From contig WNKI01000002.1 of NCBI GenBank assembly GCA_015350385.1, forward strand, positions 5,471,008-5,535,007: 64,000 nucleotides of DNA. The letters are read 5' to 3'. Made by a program: the position numbers and the translations under genes. This document shows positions 25,701-36,400 of the stretch, one piece after another. The notes below the pieces were generated by a model. That model searched no databases. It saw nothing but the letters and a program-made list of their open reading frames with translations, and was not told the origin of the DNA. The stretch's first letter is position 1; every line of letters begins with the position of its first letter. The stretch is from Aculops lycopersici. Taxonomy: Eukaryota; Arthropoda; Arachnida; Trombidiformes; Eriophyidae.

Positions 25701-26604
25701 AAATATGCGAGGAGAATCAGAGAAAGAGTGAGAGAGAATGGCTTTTGTTTTCAATCAACGACGAGGCGATTGTTGGTGTTGCTGTTTGTATTTATATCTA
25801 TGCCAAGTATCCAACCGCTTGGTTGTTCTTTCCAAACAATCGGATCATCATGTTCGCACTCCATTAGTGCCCTTAGCCGGCTACCTAACTGAATGAGCGA
25901 GAGATGCTCATCCAAAAAACACATGCTCACCTGTGCAACACAATCGCGTTGACCCGAGCCATCACCTTTGGTGTGGTGCTATCATCATCGCCATCAAGAG
26001 CTATCACCATCATCAGTGATACTCTCTTGCTGCCTTCTTGCGATTGTTCCAAAAAGGGTCTGTTACATTTTGGAATAAGGTGGCTGTTAGCAACAAGTGG
26101 GGGCGATAATTCATATTTCCGAAACAGACCAAGATTTTTTGCCCAGTTTCGCCGCCCACTCTCCGCTCTTTGCTCATTATCTTTCACGTCGTCGTCGTCG
26201 TCGTCGTCATTGTGGTCGGCGGCGGCGACGTCAGCGTCATGGCCGCTGACCTGACCGCCGACTAGCCGCTTAAAACCTCAGAGCTAAAAGTTTATCGATT
26301 TAGATGCCGCAAAAAGCATCGTCGACACCTACGATTTTGGCAGCCATGGTAACTAATCTTCTTGGTGGCTTATAAATCAATATTCTCTTACAAAAACACT
26401 TCTTCATCTCTAACCAAACTTCTCTCCTGCCTCTTTCACCTTTTTAAACCTCTCTCAACACTCGCGACCACTTGTTGATCCGAATGGTCAATTACACATA
26501 CACATATACTTGGCGTTGGCGAAATTTCACCCCATGCCGCAACAACCTGAAATTGAATCCACGATGATGACGACTTGAAAAAAAATAATATTTACAAATA
26601 ACAG

Positions 26605-29600
26605 GATCACATGAAGGAGGTTCAAAACAAGTGGAATACGCTGAAGATGAACGACGATATTTGGGCTAAATTAATCTATTTTGAGCAAAACCGGCGCCTG
26701 GCTAAAGCCTACGTTAGTGCTCCAGTTTTAACAGTCGACGGATCCACCTGTGGATTGGACGGATTTCGCATTGGCCTTAGTGGAATCGATAACGACTATA
26801 GGAATTTAGAATCAATAGCTAGCTTACGCTCGATTGGCCAGGGAATTAAACTTAAGATTGACTCGCAGGGCAATATATTGATTAGAAAGATTTCGCCCCG
26901 TTTGTCTGCAAGCTCCACTGGAGCAAACCAATCGTCGTCATCTTCGAGCCAACACTTGGGTTCGTTGGGTTCACGTTGCTCGGTTTACGTTAAAGACTGG
27001 CCCTCGACTAGATCGTCATCATCAAACGAGCGGGCCAAGCGAGGGGTTAGAGACGAACAAGAAAACACTTGTACGATTCACGAACTTGGCGACTCGGACG
27101 CTTCGTACAAGTTGTTTGATATGCACAAGTTCCGTATGCAACTGGAGAAGAGGAAGCTCATGGGCGACACTTCTATGGATTGGCGCCAATGTGTTTCAAT
27201 TATAAGCTTTGTCCGCAACCCAAGTTCCACCTCAAACTCTTCCGGCCACTCGACCTCCTCGGCTTCCAATTCTTCATTAGACAATCAAAAGTACAATAGT
27301 AACCAAAAGCAGGCGCACCTGTTGAAGGATCCCTGCTGGCTCATGTTGATCAATATAATTGCCATCGATATGCTCAAGAGCTCGATTTGTGATAATCTAC
27401 CATCGAGTCGGAGTCAGCCGCAGGAACAACAAAGGTCCTCGTCGACTTTATTGAGGGATCATAGGATTTTATCAACAAGCCAGCAGCCGAATCTGGTGGC
27501 AACCGGAAGTAGGCCTCAAATTTCAAGTGAGCAACGCAAGGTGTCGACAACCCATTCGATTGCGCCACCAGTGATCAAGTCAGTAAATCAGCATGCGCCA
27601 CTTAGAACTAGCTCATCTGCTTCCGTTTTGTACAATCCAAATATGAATTCAAACTCCAATCAGCCAATTGAACGGGTTAAAAAGTTGCGCATAAATGTGA
27701 CGCCAAACTCAAGTGGCATGCAAAATAATATTAGCAGTGGTAGGCAAGTGGAGGTTATGGAAAATGAAAACGAGGACGACAACTACCTAGAGTTTGTCTC
27801 ATCATCGGGAGCCTCGTCGTCGTCGCCCTACTATCGCAGCTATCAATCGAGCCAACAGTTGCCGACGTCCGCTAGCCAAGCCGCGGGAAACAATGTTATT
27901 TACACAACTTTTAATAGTAAATTTATAAATCCTAGAGGGAGGCAACAGATTAGCAGCAACAACAATAACTTGAACTTGGCTTCAGCTCAAAATGAACTAG
28001 CCACTAGTGATTACAATTCCGCCTCGAGAAGTAGCCGCAGTCAGCAGGATTATGGCAGGGGAATTTATGCGAGTTCCGGCAGCAACTACCAGGACACACC
28101 AACCATCACCAGCACAACAAATGGAGTCCACCTTCAAACTAGACGCTCCGCACTCGGACCTTCAAACTACAACCGGAAGTTGGCCCCTCACTCGCGATTA
28201 ATGAACTCGTCCACTTTGAGCAGGACAGGTGATCGGAATCCAACTGCGACACCAAATGGAAGCAACAGCAGCAAGCCGATTGGCGGTAGCGGATATAAAT
28301 TGTCCTCCTCGTCCATTGAATTGGCTGCCGAGCGCAAGATTCCCGTTCACTCGAGTCAAATTAAGATGCACTACGACTCGTTCCATTTGGACGTCAATAG
28401 ACTGAGCAAGGGAAATTTGCTACCAAATTTGACCAATACTATTAATAGATCGGATAAGCTTACGGCTGCAAGAGATAGTTTCGACGTTTTGAAGCGAAGC
28501 TCCTTGTTGCGTAGCAACAACCACAATCAAAGGAAATCAACCATCGACCACAACGAGTGCTCCGCCATTCAAGGATCCACCGAGTTGATGATGAACGATT
28601 CGGAAGGTCAAAAGAATAGAATAATCAATCAATCAGACATGCAAAAGATCTCCAGATCCTCAACAGCCTCCAGCTCCTCCTCTGGTTGCATCGACAACGA
28701 CTACTTCATGTCCCAATCCTCGAGCTCAATGTCCTCGTCCACAACTCAAAGCAACGAGTGTAGCGAGGAAATGTTTAGCCAGCCGGCGAGTAGTAGTGGA
28801 ATTGTTTGCTCAGGTAACACTAGTGATGAATGCGGCGAGACTGCAACAACTCCGAGTGAAACAACTAAGTTAAACTCACCTGTTGAGGCGCCACCACCAA
28901 GTTCCAAGGATCCGCATCGCAGTTTGGAAAGCGCAAAGGGGTCGTCCAAGTCAAACTCAGCCAAAACTTCCGGCTTGAAGTCGCCAACGTCAACTTCAAT
29001 GACCAATCCGCGAAAGATTAGTAGCAGCAGTAGCAACCTAAGGATCTCGTCGCCGTCGTTGCCCTCGACCACTGCGGCCATGAGCAATCGAGGCTTCAAG
29101 ATAAAGTCGATTCCGGATGAATATTGCGCCTACTGTCACCAGTCGGCACAACCAACCACCTGTTTGCACAACGACGAGCTTGGAGGAGCGAGTGTTGTCG
29201 ACTGTCTTGATTGCGCCCAATGCGATTGCCTCCTAACGGTCGGCCAGCACCAGCACCAAAATGAACAGGTGATTCCGTTGTCTCGTCATCGCGACGACGA
29301 TGCAATGGCCGACTGCGATTGCTACTGCGACTGTGCGATGGGAGCAGGACACGCCAGTGTTGTTGCCACACCAAAAGGCTATTCAAAGATGTCGTCTAAA
29401 TTATGGAAACTCCCGCGAGCTTACGGAAGCCAAACGGAGATAGCCGCTAGTGAGGAGCCAATCTACGATCTATTGCCAAGTCCGCGGAGATCAAACTCCC
29501 GGATGGCCAGTCCTATGAGATCGGCTACAATTGATAGGTCGCATGCAACAAGTGGCAACAGCGGCTCATTGACGAGAAGCAACAGGCGAAACTCGCGTGG

Positions 29601-29934
29601 CTCTAGCAACCACTTGGCCAGCGTCACGTCGCTTGCTCATATCGGCGAGATCGATTTGGATCGCATTTCACCGGCCCCACTAACTAGCAATGGAATGGGG
29701 TTGGAGGGAAAGCAACAACGTGGATGGGGCAACAAGGAAAACTCAACCAGTTGGTTGGAGAGAAGAAAGTATATCAATATTTTGCTACCTAAATTCATGT
29801 TTGGATCAAAAAATTCTAAGCAACAAGTGTCACCAACTAACCAAGCTAGTGACCAAACGGATCTGTTTAGAGACCGAGGATATAGGAAGTTTTCTAGCAC
29901 TCGGCTGAGCCGATCGACACATAAATTGTCGTGA
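26605..29934 (+). CDS. exp: expansion-like MH2-domain protein, main exon
   Basis: The exon begins after AACAG at 26604 in phase 0 and gives 1109 residues, so the joined protein is about 1321. Its first 260 residues form the Smad-like MH2 domain of arthropod Expansion: IWAKLIYFEQNRRLAKAY, APVLTVDGS, GLDGFRIGLSGIDN, IGQGIKLKIDSQGNILIRKISP, KLFDMHKFRMQLEKRK and PCWLMLINIIAIDML. In Drosophila, Expansion acts in tracheal tube-size control and chitin deposition; a similar epidermal role here is inference. The rest is a long Ser/Asn-rich tail with a Cys cluster (EYCAYCHQS, DCLDCAQCDC, DCDCYCDC) near residues 1050-1125 that could bind metal, and a YDLL motif after it. The tail was not recognised in other proteins. 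A possible AATAAA lies at 30278. Confidence 0.78.
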   Translation, partial: DHMKEVQNKWNTLKMNDDIWAKLIYFEQNRRLAKAYVSAPVLTVDGSTCGLDGFRIGLSGIDNDYRNLESIASLRSIGQGIKLKIDSQGNILIRKISPRLSASSTGANQSSSSSSQHLGSLGSRCSVYVKDWPSTRSSSSNERAKRGVRDEQENTCTIHELGDSDASYKLFDMHKFRMQLEKRKLMGDTSMDWRQCVSIISFVRNPSSTSNSSGHSTSSASNSSLDNQKYNSNQKQAHLLKDPCWLMLINIIAIDMLKSSICDNLPSSRSQPQEQQRSSSTLLRDHRILSTSQQPNLVATGSRPQISSEQRKVSTTHSIAPPVIKSVNQHAPLRTSSSASVLYNPNMNSNSNQPIERVKKLRINVTPNSSGMQNNISSGRQVEVMENENEDDNYLEFVSSSGASSSSPYYRSYQSSQQLPTSASQAAGNNVIYTTFNSKFINPRGRQQISSNNNNLNLASAQNELATSDYNSASRSSRSQQDYGRGIYASSGSNYQDTPTITSTTNGVHLQTRRSALGPSNYNRKLAPHSRLMNSSTLSRTGDRNPTATPNGSNSSKPIGGSGYKLSSSSIELAAERKIPVHSSQIKMHYDSFHLDVNRLSKGNLLPNLTNTINRSDKLTAARDSFDVLKRSSLLRSNNHNQRKSTIDHNECSAIQGSTELMMNDSEGQKNRIINQSDMQKISRSSTASSSSSGCIDNDYFMSQSSSSMSSSTTQSNECSEEMFSQPASSSGIVCSGNTSDECGETATTPSETTKLNSPVEAPPPSSKDPHRSLESAKGSSKSNSAKTSGLKSPTSTSMTNPRKISSSSSNLRISSPSLPSTTAAMSNRGFKIKSIPDEYCAYCHQSAQPTTCLHNDELGGASVVDCLDCAQCDCLLTVGQHQHQNEQVIPLSRHRDDDAMADCDCYCDCAMGAGHASVVATPKGYSKMSSKLWKLPRAYGSQTEIAASEEPIYDLLPSPRRSNSRMASPMRSATIDRSHATSGNSGSLTRSNRRNSRGSSNHLASVTSLAHIGEIDLDRISPAPLTSNGMGLEGKQQRGWGNKENSTSWLERRKYINILLPKFMFGSKNSKQQVSPTNQASDQTDLFRDRGYRKFSSTRLSRSTHKLS

Positions 29935-30423
29935 ATTGAGTGCTATTATTGCATTATTATTATACACATTAGTTATTAGATAAGAATCTAAAAATATACA
30001 AATTTGATCAGACTTAAACTTAGAAATTCATTTAGTGACTAGCAAGTGGGCAAATAACTACTGTAAGATGCACCCACTTGTCCACTTTTGCCACCTGTTG
30101 ATACATGAGTATATATAGTTGGGGTTTCAAGAACCAAAAAAGAGCATGAACACAAATATGCATACAAACCTAGGCGCCATTTATATTCTAATGATAACCA
30201 AAAGATTAAGTTTAATAATATTCCGTTACATGACGGACGTAACTACAACAACAATTTATATTATATTCCACACTTTGAATAAACCTAGTTATTTTGTTCG
30301 AAAAGCAGAAGGCGGCTAGGAGGCGGCAGCCGCCGCAAATTGCGTGATGTCATCAACTTTTGCGTATCAATTTGTATCAAAAAATTATCCGTCTCTCTTC
30401 GCTAAAAAAGTACATAATATGTC
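29935..30423. other. Convergent intergenic region (exp / 276-aa gene)
   Basis: This is AT-rich 3' flank between two convergent genes. An AATAAA at 30278-30283 on the plus strand would give exp a 3'UTR of about 360 nt. One CACCTGTTG lies at 30092. I see no coding sequence. Confidence 0.6.
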
Positions 30424-31254
30424 TCACACCTGATACTTTGCAATGGAGTCCATGAGCTGCTTGAACGATCTGGTCAGCTGCTCACTATTGACGTAAGGAC
30501 TCAATTGTTGCATGAGCTCATCGACCAGCGACACTCTGGCGCTAGAGTTTCTCTTCTTTCTACCGCCATTTTGTGACGTTGAGCTCGGACCAGTTAGGCT
30601 GATTGCACCGCCACCTGTTGGTCCAAGTGTTGGCCCGTTGCCACCGGACATTTGATTCATAATAAACAGATAGATGAGAATAAAGGGGGCGCCAACAATA
30701 ACTGCCCCAATGGCAACTGCAATGGCCGTGCAAATTATCTCCGAAACATCAAATCCCTTGGCCATCAAAGGAAACATCGACGACGAGGAAGTGCCATGAC
30801 TCGACGAGAAGCCGAGGGGTCCACCGCCACCGATTCCAATGCCGCCGCCTCCGTAGTGACCACCGTAGGGCGCGGAATAGTGGTTGCCAGAGAGTGGGTG
30901 CTGCGGATAGCCTCGTATATAGTTGCCCTGATCGAGAGCGCCATAGTAGTTTGCATTGGACAGGTCACCTGTTACATAATTTGCTGCGGCCATTAGGGGA
31001 GCCGAGGCGAGATTTGAAGTCAATGGCGTCTGGCCAACGTAAGCTGCTGAATCGCTAGCGGAAACGGAAGCGTAGGTGCCGGTGCCTGTCGCGCTCATCG
31101 GACTGTCGTACTGGCGTCCATTCCGTGGACTCTCCTTAATATCTTCCGATTTGTGATTGACTGGTAGTGATTTCGAATCTAAATCTTCGGCCATGACAAC
31201 CACCACTGCTGCGAGGGCGATACATAAACTTGATATTAGTATCTTGTTGGTCAT
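30424..31254 (-). CDS. Secreted or single-pass membrane protein of unknown function
   Basis: I do not recognise a named family. The first ATG in frame is at 31254, giving 276 residues. Residues 1-22 (MTNKIL...VVVMA) look like a signal peptide. A Ser/Ala/Tyr- and Gly-rich region follows (about 25-160), including GGHYGGGG. Next is a strongly hydrophobic, tidy segment at about 171-200 (SEIICTAIAVAIGAVIVGAPF), then a Gly/Ser/Thr stretch, a dibasic RKKR that a furin-like protease could cut, and a Leu-rich helical tail (VDELMQQLSPYV...). The order suggests a type I membrane or processed cuticle- or cell-surface protein. The membrane segment is the part most likely to be conserved, and a search with it would be decisive. 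The gene is intronless and on the same strand as ETHE1. Confidence 0.7.
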   Translation of the reverse strand: MTNKILISSLCIALAAVVVVMAEDLDSKSLPVNHKSEDIKESPRNGRQYDSPMSATGTGTYASVSASDSAAYVGQTPLTSNLASAPLMAAANYVTGDLSNANYYGALDQGNYIRGYPQHPLSGNHYSAPYGGHYGGGGIGIGGGGPLGFSSSHGTSSSSMFPLMAKGFDVSEIICTAIAVAIGAVIVGAPFILIYLFIMNQMSGGNGPTLGPTGGGAISLTGPSSTSQNGGRKKRNSSARVSLVDELMQQLSPYVNSEQLTRSFKQLMDSIAKYQV

Positions 31255-31948
31255 GGCTACCAATAATCTTGCTCCTCTTTTATTGCTTATCTATCTAAAC
31301 TTTAACTTGATGCTCAACGGAAAAAACTTCATCACTCTACTACTTGATCTTCACGAATGAAACTAAACTTTGGCTCAACTTCAGTTTGTTCTGAGGGAAT
31401 TTATGTGATAACTTCATCTACCACAAGGCGAGAGTGAAGCTGCAATTCTATCAAGCTTCCAGGTAAGAAGCGTTGAGATGTTGTGTCGTATACTTTCACT
31501 CGACTACCGGTGGTTTAGTGAAAGTGACAAGTGAAAGGGTACAAAGTGAAACCTGTGGGTGCGGATGCAAATTTGAATAGTTAGGTGGACAGAGAGACGG
31601 AAATCCCAGCTCACCTGGGATCGTTTGGTTGTAGGGTGGAACCGCAAGAAGAATTCTAGACGGTTAACAGCAGCGATACAAATCGGACAATAGCAAATAG
31701 ACAAGTGACAGGACAATTGGTATATGGAGTAGAGACGGGACTGTGTGATGTATCACAGTAACATTACATCGTAATTTTTGATTTTATTTTCCTGTTTATC
31801 GTCTTCATTAGTGTCGACTTTAAGACTTTATTTGTTATGTAACAATAACAATGGAAGATCAATGAGTAATATATCATCGTGAAGCTGGCTAGAAGGTGCT
31901 CTCCCATGCATTTTACAATCCATCAAAATAACATATCTCACTAAAGCA
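31255..31948. other. Intergenic region between ETHE1 and the 276-aa gene
   Basis: No coding sequence is evident. It should hold the promoter of the 276-aa gene and the 3' end of ETHE1, whose AATAAA (as TTTATT on the plus strand) lies at 31827-31832, about 120 bp past its stop. Confidence 0.6.
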
Positions 31949-32695
31949 TCAAGAGGAATCCTGGTCGCTTCTCATAACCACTTGAGCGAGTTCCTCGAAA
32001 CCGCAGTTTAGATTTCGCGGAACTGCAACATCGATCAGCTTTGGGTAGGCCAAGTTTAAATTTGCCATCAGCTCGACGAACTCTCGCTTCGACTTGCTTA
32101 ATCTTGAGTTGAAGTCAATCTCCTCACCTATGGAACTGGCCGTATTGCCGTTGTAATCATGAGCTGGCCAAACCGTGTAGTCACGTGGTAATTGAAACAA
32201 CTTGTTATGAACACTCTCGTACAATTGCTCCGAGTCTCCGCCTTGGAAATCGGTTCGACCGCATCCTCTAATTAGAAGAGTGTCGCCGGTAAACACGCAC
32301 CTATTGTCGTGGTCCACAATGCTCATGCATCCGGCCGTGTGGCCCGGGGTATGCAAAAACTCAAGATTAAAGCGGCCAACTCTGATGGTATCCCGATCGC
32401 CAACCCTCTTGTCTGCCCTAGCATCTGGATAGTATCTTGATAGAACGCTCACGGCCTTAGAGCCGAGCTTCCGCTTTATCTGAGCATTGCCAGTAATGTG
32501 ATCGGCATGAATGTGAGTACTCAGTAGGTGGACTCTCTCAAATCCAAACTCGTCTATAAAACTTAGATCTCGCTTCACTTGCTCTTGGACCGTATCAATA
32601 AGGACGGCGCAACGATTTTTTATGTCGCCCAATAAGTAGGTGTAGGTGGATGAGTTCTTGTCGAAGAACTGTCTGAAAACTTGGTTCATGGCCAT
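31949..32695 (-). CDS. ETHE1: ETHE1 persulfide dioxygenase
   Basis: The protein has 248 residues from an ATG at 32695; human ETHE1 has 254. The enzyme is a mitochondrial non-haem iron dioxygenase of the metallo-beta-lactamase fold that oxidises glutathione persulfide to sulfite in sulfide detoxification. The signature THIHADH is at 60-66, HTPGHTAGC at 115-123 and FTGDTLLIRGCGRTDF at 135-150. By alignment with the human protein the iron ligands should be H61, H119 and D138, all present. The protein starts almost directly at the domain, so no clear mitochondrial presequence is visible; another 5' exon could supply one. It is intronless. TPC1 lies upstream on the same strand, with no functional link seen. 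Confidence 0.93.
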   Translation of the reverse strand: MAMNQVFRQFFDKNSSTYTYLLGDIKNRCAVLIDTVQEQVKRDLSFIDEFGFERVHLLSTHIHADHITGNAQIKRKLGSKAVSVLSRYYPDARADKRVGDRDTIRVGRFNLEFLHTPGHTAGCMSIVDHDNRCVFTGDTLLIRGCGRTDFQGGDSEQLYESVHNKLFQLPRDYTVWPAHDYNGNTASSIGEEIDFNSRLSKSKREFVELMANLNLAYPKLIDVAVPRNLNCGFEELAQVVMRSDQDSS

Positions 32696-33431
32696 TGTAT
32701 TCTGTTATGGAGAATATCCAATTTTCTTCATGTCGAAGAGATGGAATAATAAAAGGTTCAATACTAAAGTGAAGTCAGGCGAAGCAGTAAAAGTTTTGAA
32801 TTGATTCTGGATTAATCTACTATGGTTTGTAACTAGAGTTTGCTGCGCTTTTTGGTGTTGGTGTTGTTGTTGTTGTTGTTGTTTTGGATGCCTCAACTCG
32901 AGCTTCTGCTGCAGCTCTTCGAGCTTTTCTACATGTACTTCAAAGCAGTGATTGGTGCGTCGCAGCAGCAGCAGCAGCCGCAGCCACCAACAAAATCAAA
33001 ATGTGTAGACTCTATGGGCGTCAACAATACACACAAACCCCCAGCGCCCACAATCCACTATCCGTGGCAAGTGCAAGGTCGCCCCCTGGCTCGTTCACTT
33101 TGCATGACGCATTTTAATTCCCTTTATCTATTCGCTAATGCAGTTGTTGACTTTTATTTTGCGAATCGCAAAACTTGAATTGGATTTTTTACACGTGTTT
33201 CGTAGAGAAATTGTCTCAATTTTTGCCACTTTTTCTCCCGTGCTATTATTTTTTACCAAATCCCGTAGACTTCCACACTAATTCAAAATTAGCACCTGTA
33301 TGCTCATTTGATCGATTCGCAAATTACACGAGTGTACTGTGCGATAACATGCCTGTTTTCTGTTTTTAATTTTGAATCACACGCCCTCTCGTGACCATCA
33401 AATCTTCTCCACAACAAACCATTTGCCGCTC
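32696..33431. other. Intergenic region between two-pore channel and ETHE1
   Basis: No gene is visible. The stretch contains a short TTG run (about 32860-32882) and CAG repeats near 32965, and is probably the ETHE1 promoter plus the channel gene's 3'UTR. Confidence 0.6.
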
Positions 33432-36400
33432 CTACTTATCCGACTTCCCCTTTGGCCCACCACGAGGATCCAGCTTCAAATTTACCTCGCTCTTCACACT
33501 CTCTCGTTGGCGGACCACTCGACTTCCGCTGCCCATCTGACCACCAACAACACCACCCAACAACAGGTCGCCACCTGAGGAATAGGAGCGAGCTCGTGGC
33601 CAAATTATGGGATTGTCCTCCATAACTGAGGCAAAGTTTCGCCTAACTAACCTGGCCATAGCCACGTGCTCGGCACGAATCTGGTTGCGGCTTATCATCG
33701 AGCTAATCTCGTCCTGATCGGCTCTTTCCGCTTCCGCTAGCCAACCTTCAACCTCGTCGGCGTACATCTTCATTGTGAAGGAGAATTTGTTTCTAATTTG
33801 TTCAGCCTGATAGATCAAATACCAGGGGCGCCGTTGGCTCACTAGCAACTTGGTGCTTCCAACCATGAGTTGGCTTTTGTTACCACCCTTGCCGCCACCG
33901 CCGTTGCCACCTGTGGATGGAGTCGCCACCCTGACCACCTTTTGCTCCTTGCCCAATTTTTTCACCATTTGCTCCACCACAATCTTCTGGTTGGCCATTG
34001 AGCTTATCTTTCGGCCTGGCGATTTGCCCAGAAGCGATTGTTTCTCCTCATCCAATTCCCTAGACCTTGCCTCCATCTCTTCCATCTCTCGCTCCATCCG
34101 ATTGGCAATCTTGTCTAAATGCTTAACACAATTATAAGATCTCAAGTTTACTCGTAGGAAATCCACCTCATCTGATGATAGTGTTACAAAAACAGTGAAC
34201 AGGTTGGTGTTGTCGCAGTTGTCGCCCATTCGACTTCGATATTGAATATGGAATAGGAACGATTCCAAGATGAAGGCAACAACAATGTTCATAACAATTA
34301 TGCTGCACAGGTAATAGATGCCAAAGAAGACGCGCGTCCAGTTGGAACCGGAAACGATTGCATAGGCACTCATTGTTGCCAGCCAGTAGGTGTTGCTAGT
34401 CATGCTGAATAGTGTAAGGTAACTTGCAATTAAATCTCCAAAATCGTTTAAGTAATATTTAGCCCCCTCGGTGGAGTTATCAAATTTGAATTGACTTTCC
34501 AAGGAGGTATTCTTGCAACAATTCCTCAAGTCGTAGTCGCCCAGTAGCTCCATTCCAATGATGGCAAAGAAGTAATACAATATCATGACTACACAAGTCA
34601 TTCCAACAAATCTCTTGGCCAGAATATAAGTCAACGTCTGCCACATATCCTTGTACCTTCTTTTGAACTCAAATAATCGCATCAATCTCATGACGCGCAA
34701 CACAATAACCCAACCAAAGGGAGTGTAGCCAAAGTTTCCAACTGTAAGACCAATAATAGAGACCAATAACACAGCCAAGTCGAATCTATTCCACCTATTG
34801 CGCCAGTATTCCGAGAAGCCCATCACCATTAATCTGAGTATAGTTTCAACTGAAAAGGTTGCAATAAAGATGTAAGTGGAGAAACTATCCGGTCGAACCT
34901 CGTCCATTTCCACCATCAAATCGTTAGGTGCCAGTGTTTCAGTAAAGTTTGTTGCTGCGGCGGCTGCCGTTATATTTGCTGGAGTATCCAGAATCGTTGT
35001 GGTCATCATGTATGAAGTTGTGGGCAAATTGAACTTGAATGCCGAGGCCTCGATAAATTGCAGCGCAGCTTGAGCCGCAATCAACAGGTCGATGGTCCAG
35101 TCAAAGAATCTGTGAGTCACAAACCTTCTCAAAACATCCATACCTGAGCGACATGAGCTCGACATTAGTTCGCAATCATCGTACCACCTTATTGCTGGAT
35201 AAACTAAGCGCCACTCCAAGTTAATGTAGTCGTAAATTTGATAAAACTCCTCCAGCGAAATACTTCCGCTTTTGTCCGTGTCTAATGCCTTAAATATTAA
35301 GTAGGCATCGAACATGGAACACTTGCGATTTAAATATCTCATTAATCCCATAAATTGCTTGTATTGAATCTTATTTGGCTCCCTCCTACTAACCAACAAC
35401 TTGAAGGCCTCTTGGCAAGCCTTTCGCCGATGCAACAAAAGTTTGTGAAACTTTTCCTTCTCCTTCCGGGTGAATGTCTCATAAACTGCGGCCATTGTCA
35501 AATTGGTGAATAAAAATAGATGAATAATGACAAATAAAACGAAGAACATGGCCGACCACCTGCTCACTGCATACGAGGGCATCATTACATCTGGCAAGCT
35601 AGCTGTTGTGGCCAAAATCAACAGGTTTCCCATTGTTCCTGGCATATCTGAGAAGTTGCTATTGTTTGCGGCAAACAAATAGAAGCCAAAGATTGAGAAG
35701 ACAAACATGAAGAACATGACCAAGGTGAACATGTCAATTATTGGCGGTAGCGATTGAAAAATTTGCCTAACTGCCCTCCGCAATCCATGACAATAATGGT
35801 TATCAATCAGAAATATTGGCCTAAATGCTCGTGAGTACCTAGCGTGAATTGAGTGGCGTAAGAATATCACAATAGCCTCGCAATTCATGGTTAACAAAAC
35901 AATTAACTTGACCACCGTCCTCCCGTGTCTAAAGAATCTCCTTGGTCCCATCCAGCGAAATTTCAATATCAACTCGATGGCAATGATCCCAAGGGCAAAC
36001 ATTTCAATTGCGGCATGTACGGTTGGATTTAGTTGGTAGCCATCAACCGCAGGTGGTTCAAAGAGAGCCAACATGAGAAGGATAACACTAGCCGCCAAAT
36101 CTAATTGGTAAAAGTATCTATTATGGACTAGGATATACGTTTCAATGGTCGTGTATTGCAAATAGCCATTCTTTTTCCTTCTATCCAGGTAAGAAGACGA
36201 CATGGATCCATTGGAAAGCTTAGAGCTCGATGACTCATCATGCGGTTTGTTTGCCGGATAATTGTGATGTTGCTGGTTGAGGTGTTGATCTTGAAGACTC
36301 GAGGCCGATGGACTTGCATTTGGGTTGTTGCTTATGGCAGTGGTGTTATGACTTTGGTTTGGGTCATCGCTAATAATTGATGTTACTGAAGTGGAACTTC

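Larger units (their letters stand above)
339..26477. promoter_or_regulatory. Field of CACYTGTTG / CAACARGTG sites
   Basis: Exact copies on either strand start at 339, 590, 1937, 3875, 5005, 5932, 6132, 6572, 7003, 8086, 8823, 9001, 9326, 9606, 9886, 10812, 11443, 12277, 13095, 13762, 15286, 15892, 23142, 23744, 26091 and 26469. Two of these lie in coding exon 1 (9606, 9886). About one copy would be expected by chance in the whole 64 kb. The CAACAGGTG form matches the published site of Snail/Scratch zinc-finger factors and contains an E-box. That these are working binding sites is inference. No copy was seen between 16.4 and 23.1 kb, which includes the NDRG gene. Confidence 0.6.
10164..26604 (+). 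other. exp: 16.4-kb intron of the exp homologue
   Basis: The donor is GTAAGT at 10164 and the acceptor AACAG ends at 26604; both are in phase 0. Apart from the NDRG gene on the other strand (16401-18917), I see no coding exon in 10164-16400 or 18918-26604. These parts hold microsatellites, about 11 CACYTGTTG copies and several perfect hairpins (12805, 14650, 20876, 22278, 22714). A missed small exon cannot be excluded. The size is exceptional beside the other two introns in the window, 92 and 169 bp. Confidence 0.7.

Noticed and set aside
1..26604. Search for transposons or terminal inverted repeats in the gene-poor domain
   Set aside because: I found no transposase-like frame, no long terminal repeats and no target-site duplications; the hairpins are too short and differ in sequence from each other.
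31255..31263. Upstream extension of the 276-aa gene at a TTG
   Set aside because: The first ATG is at 31254 and directly precedes the signal peptide; TTG starts are not expected in animals. The same reasoning sets the PEX14 start at 50875 and the BRIP1 start at 60944.
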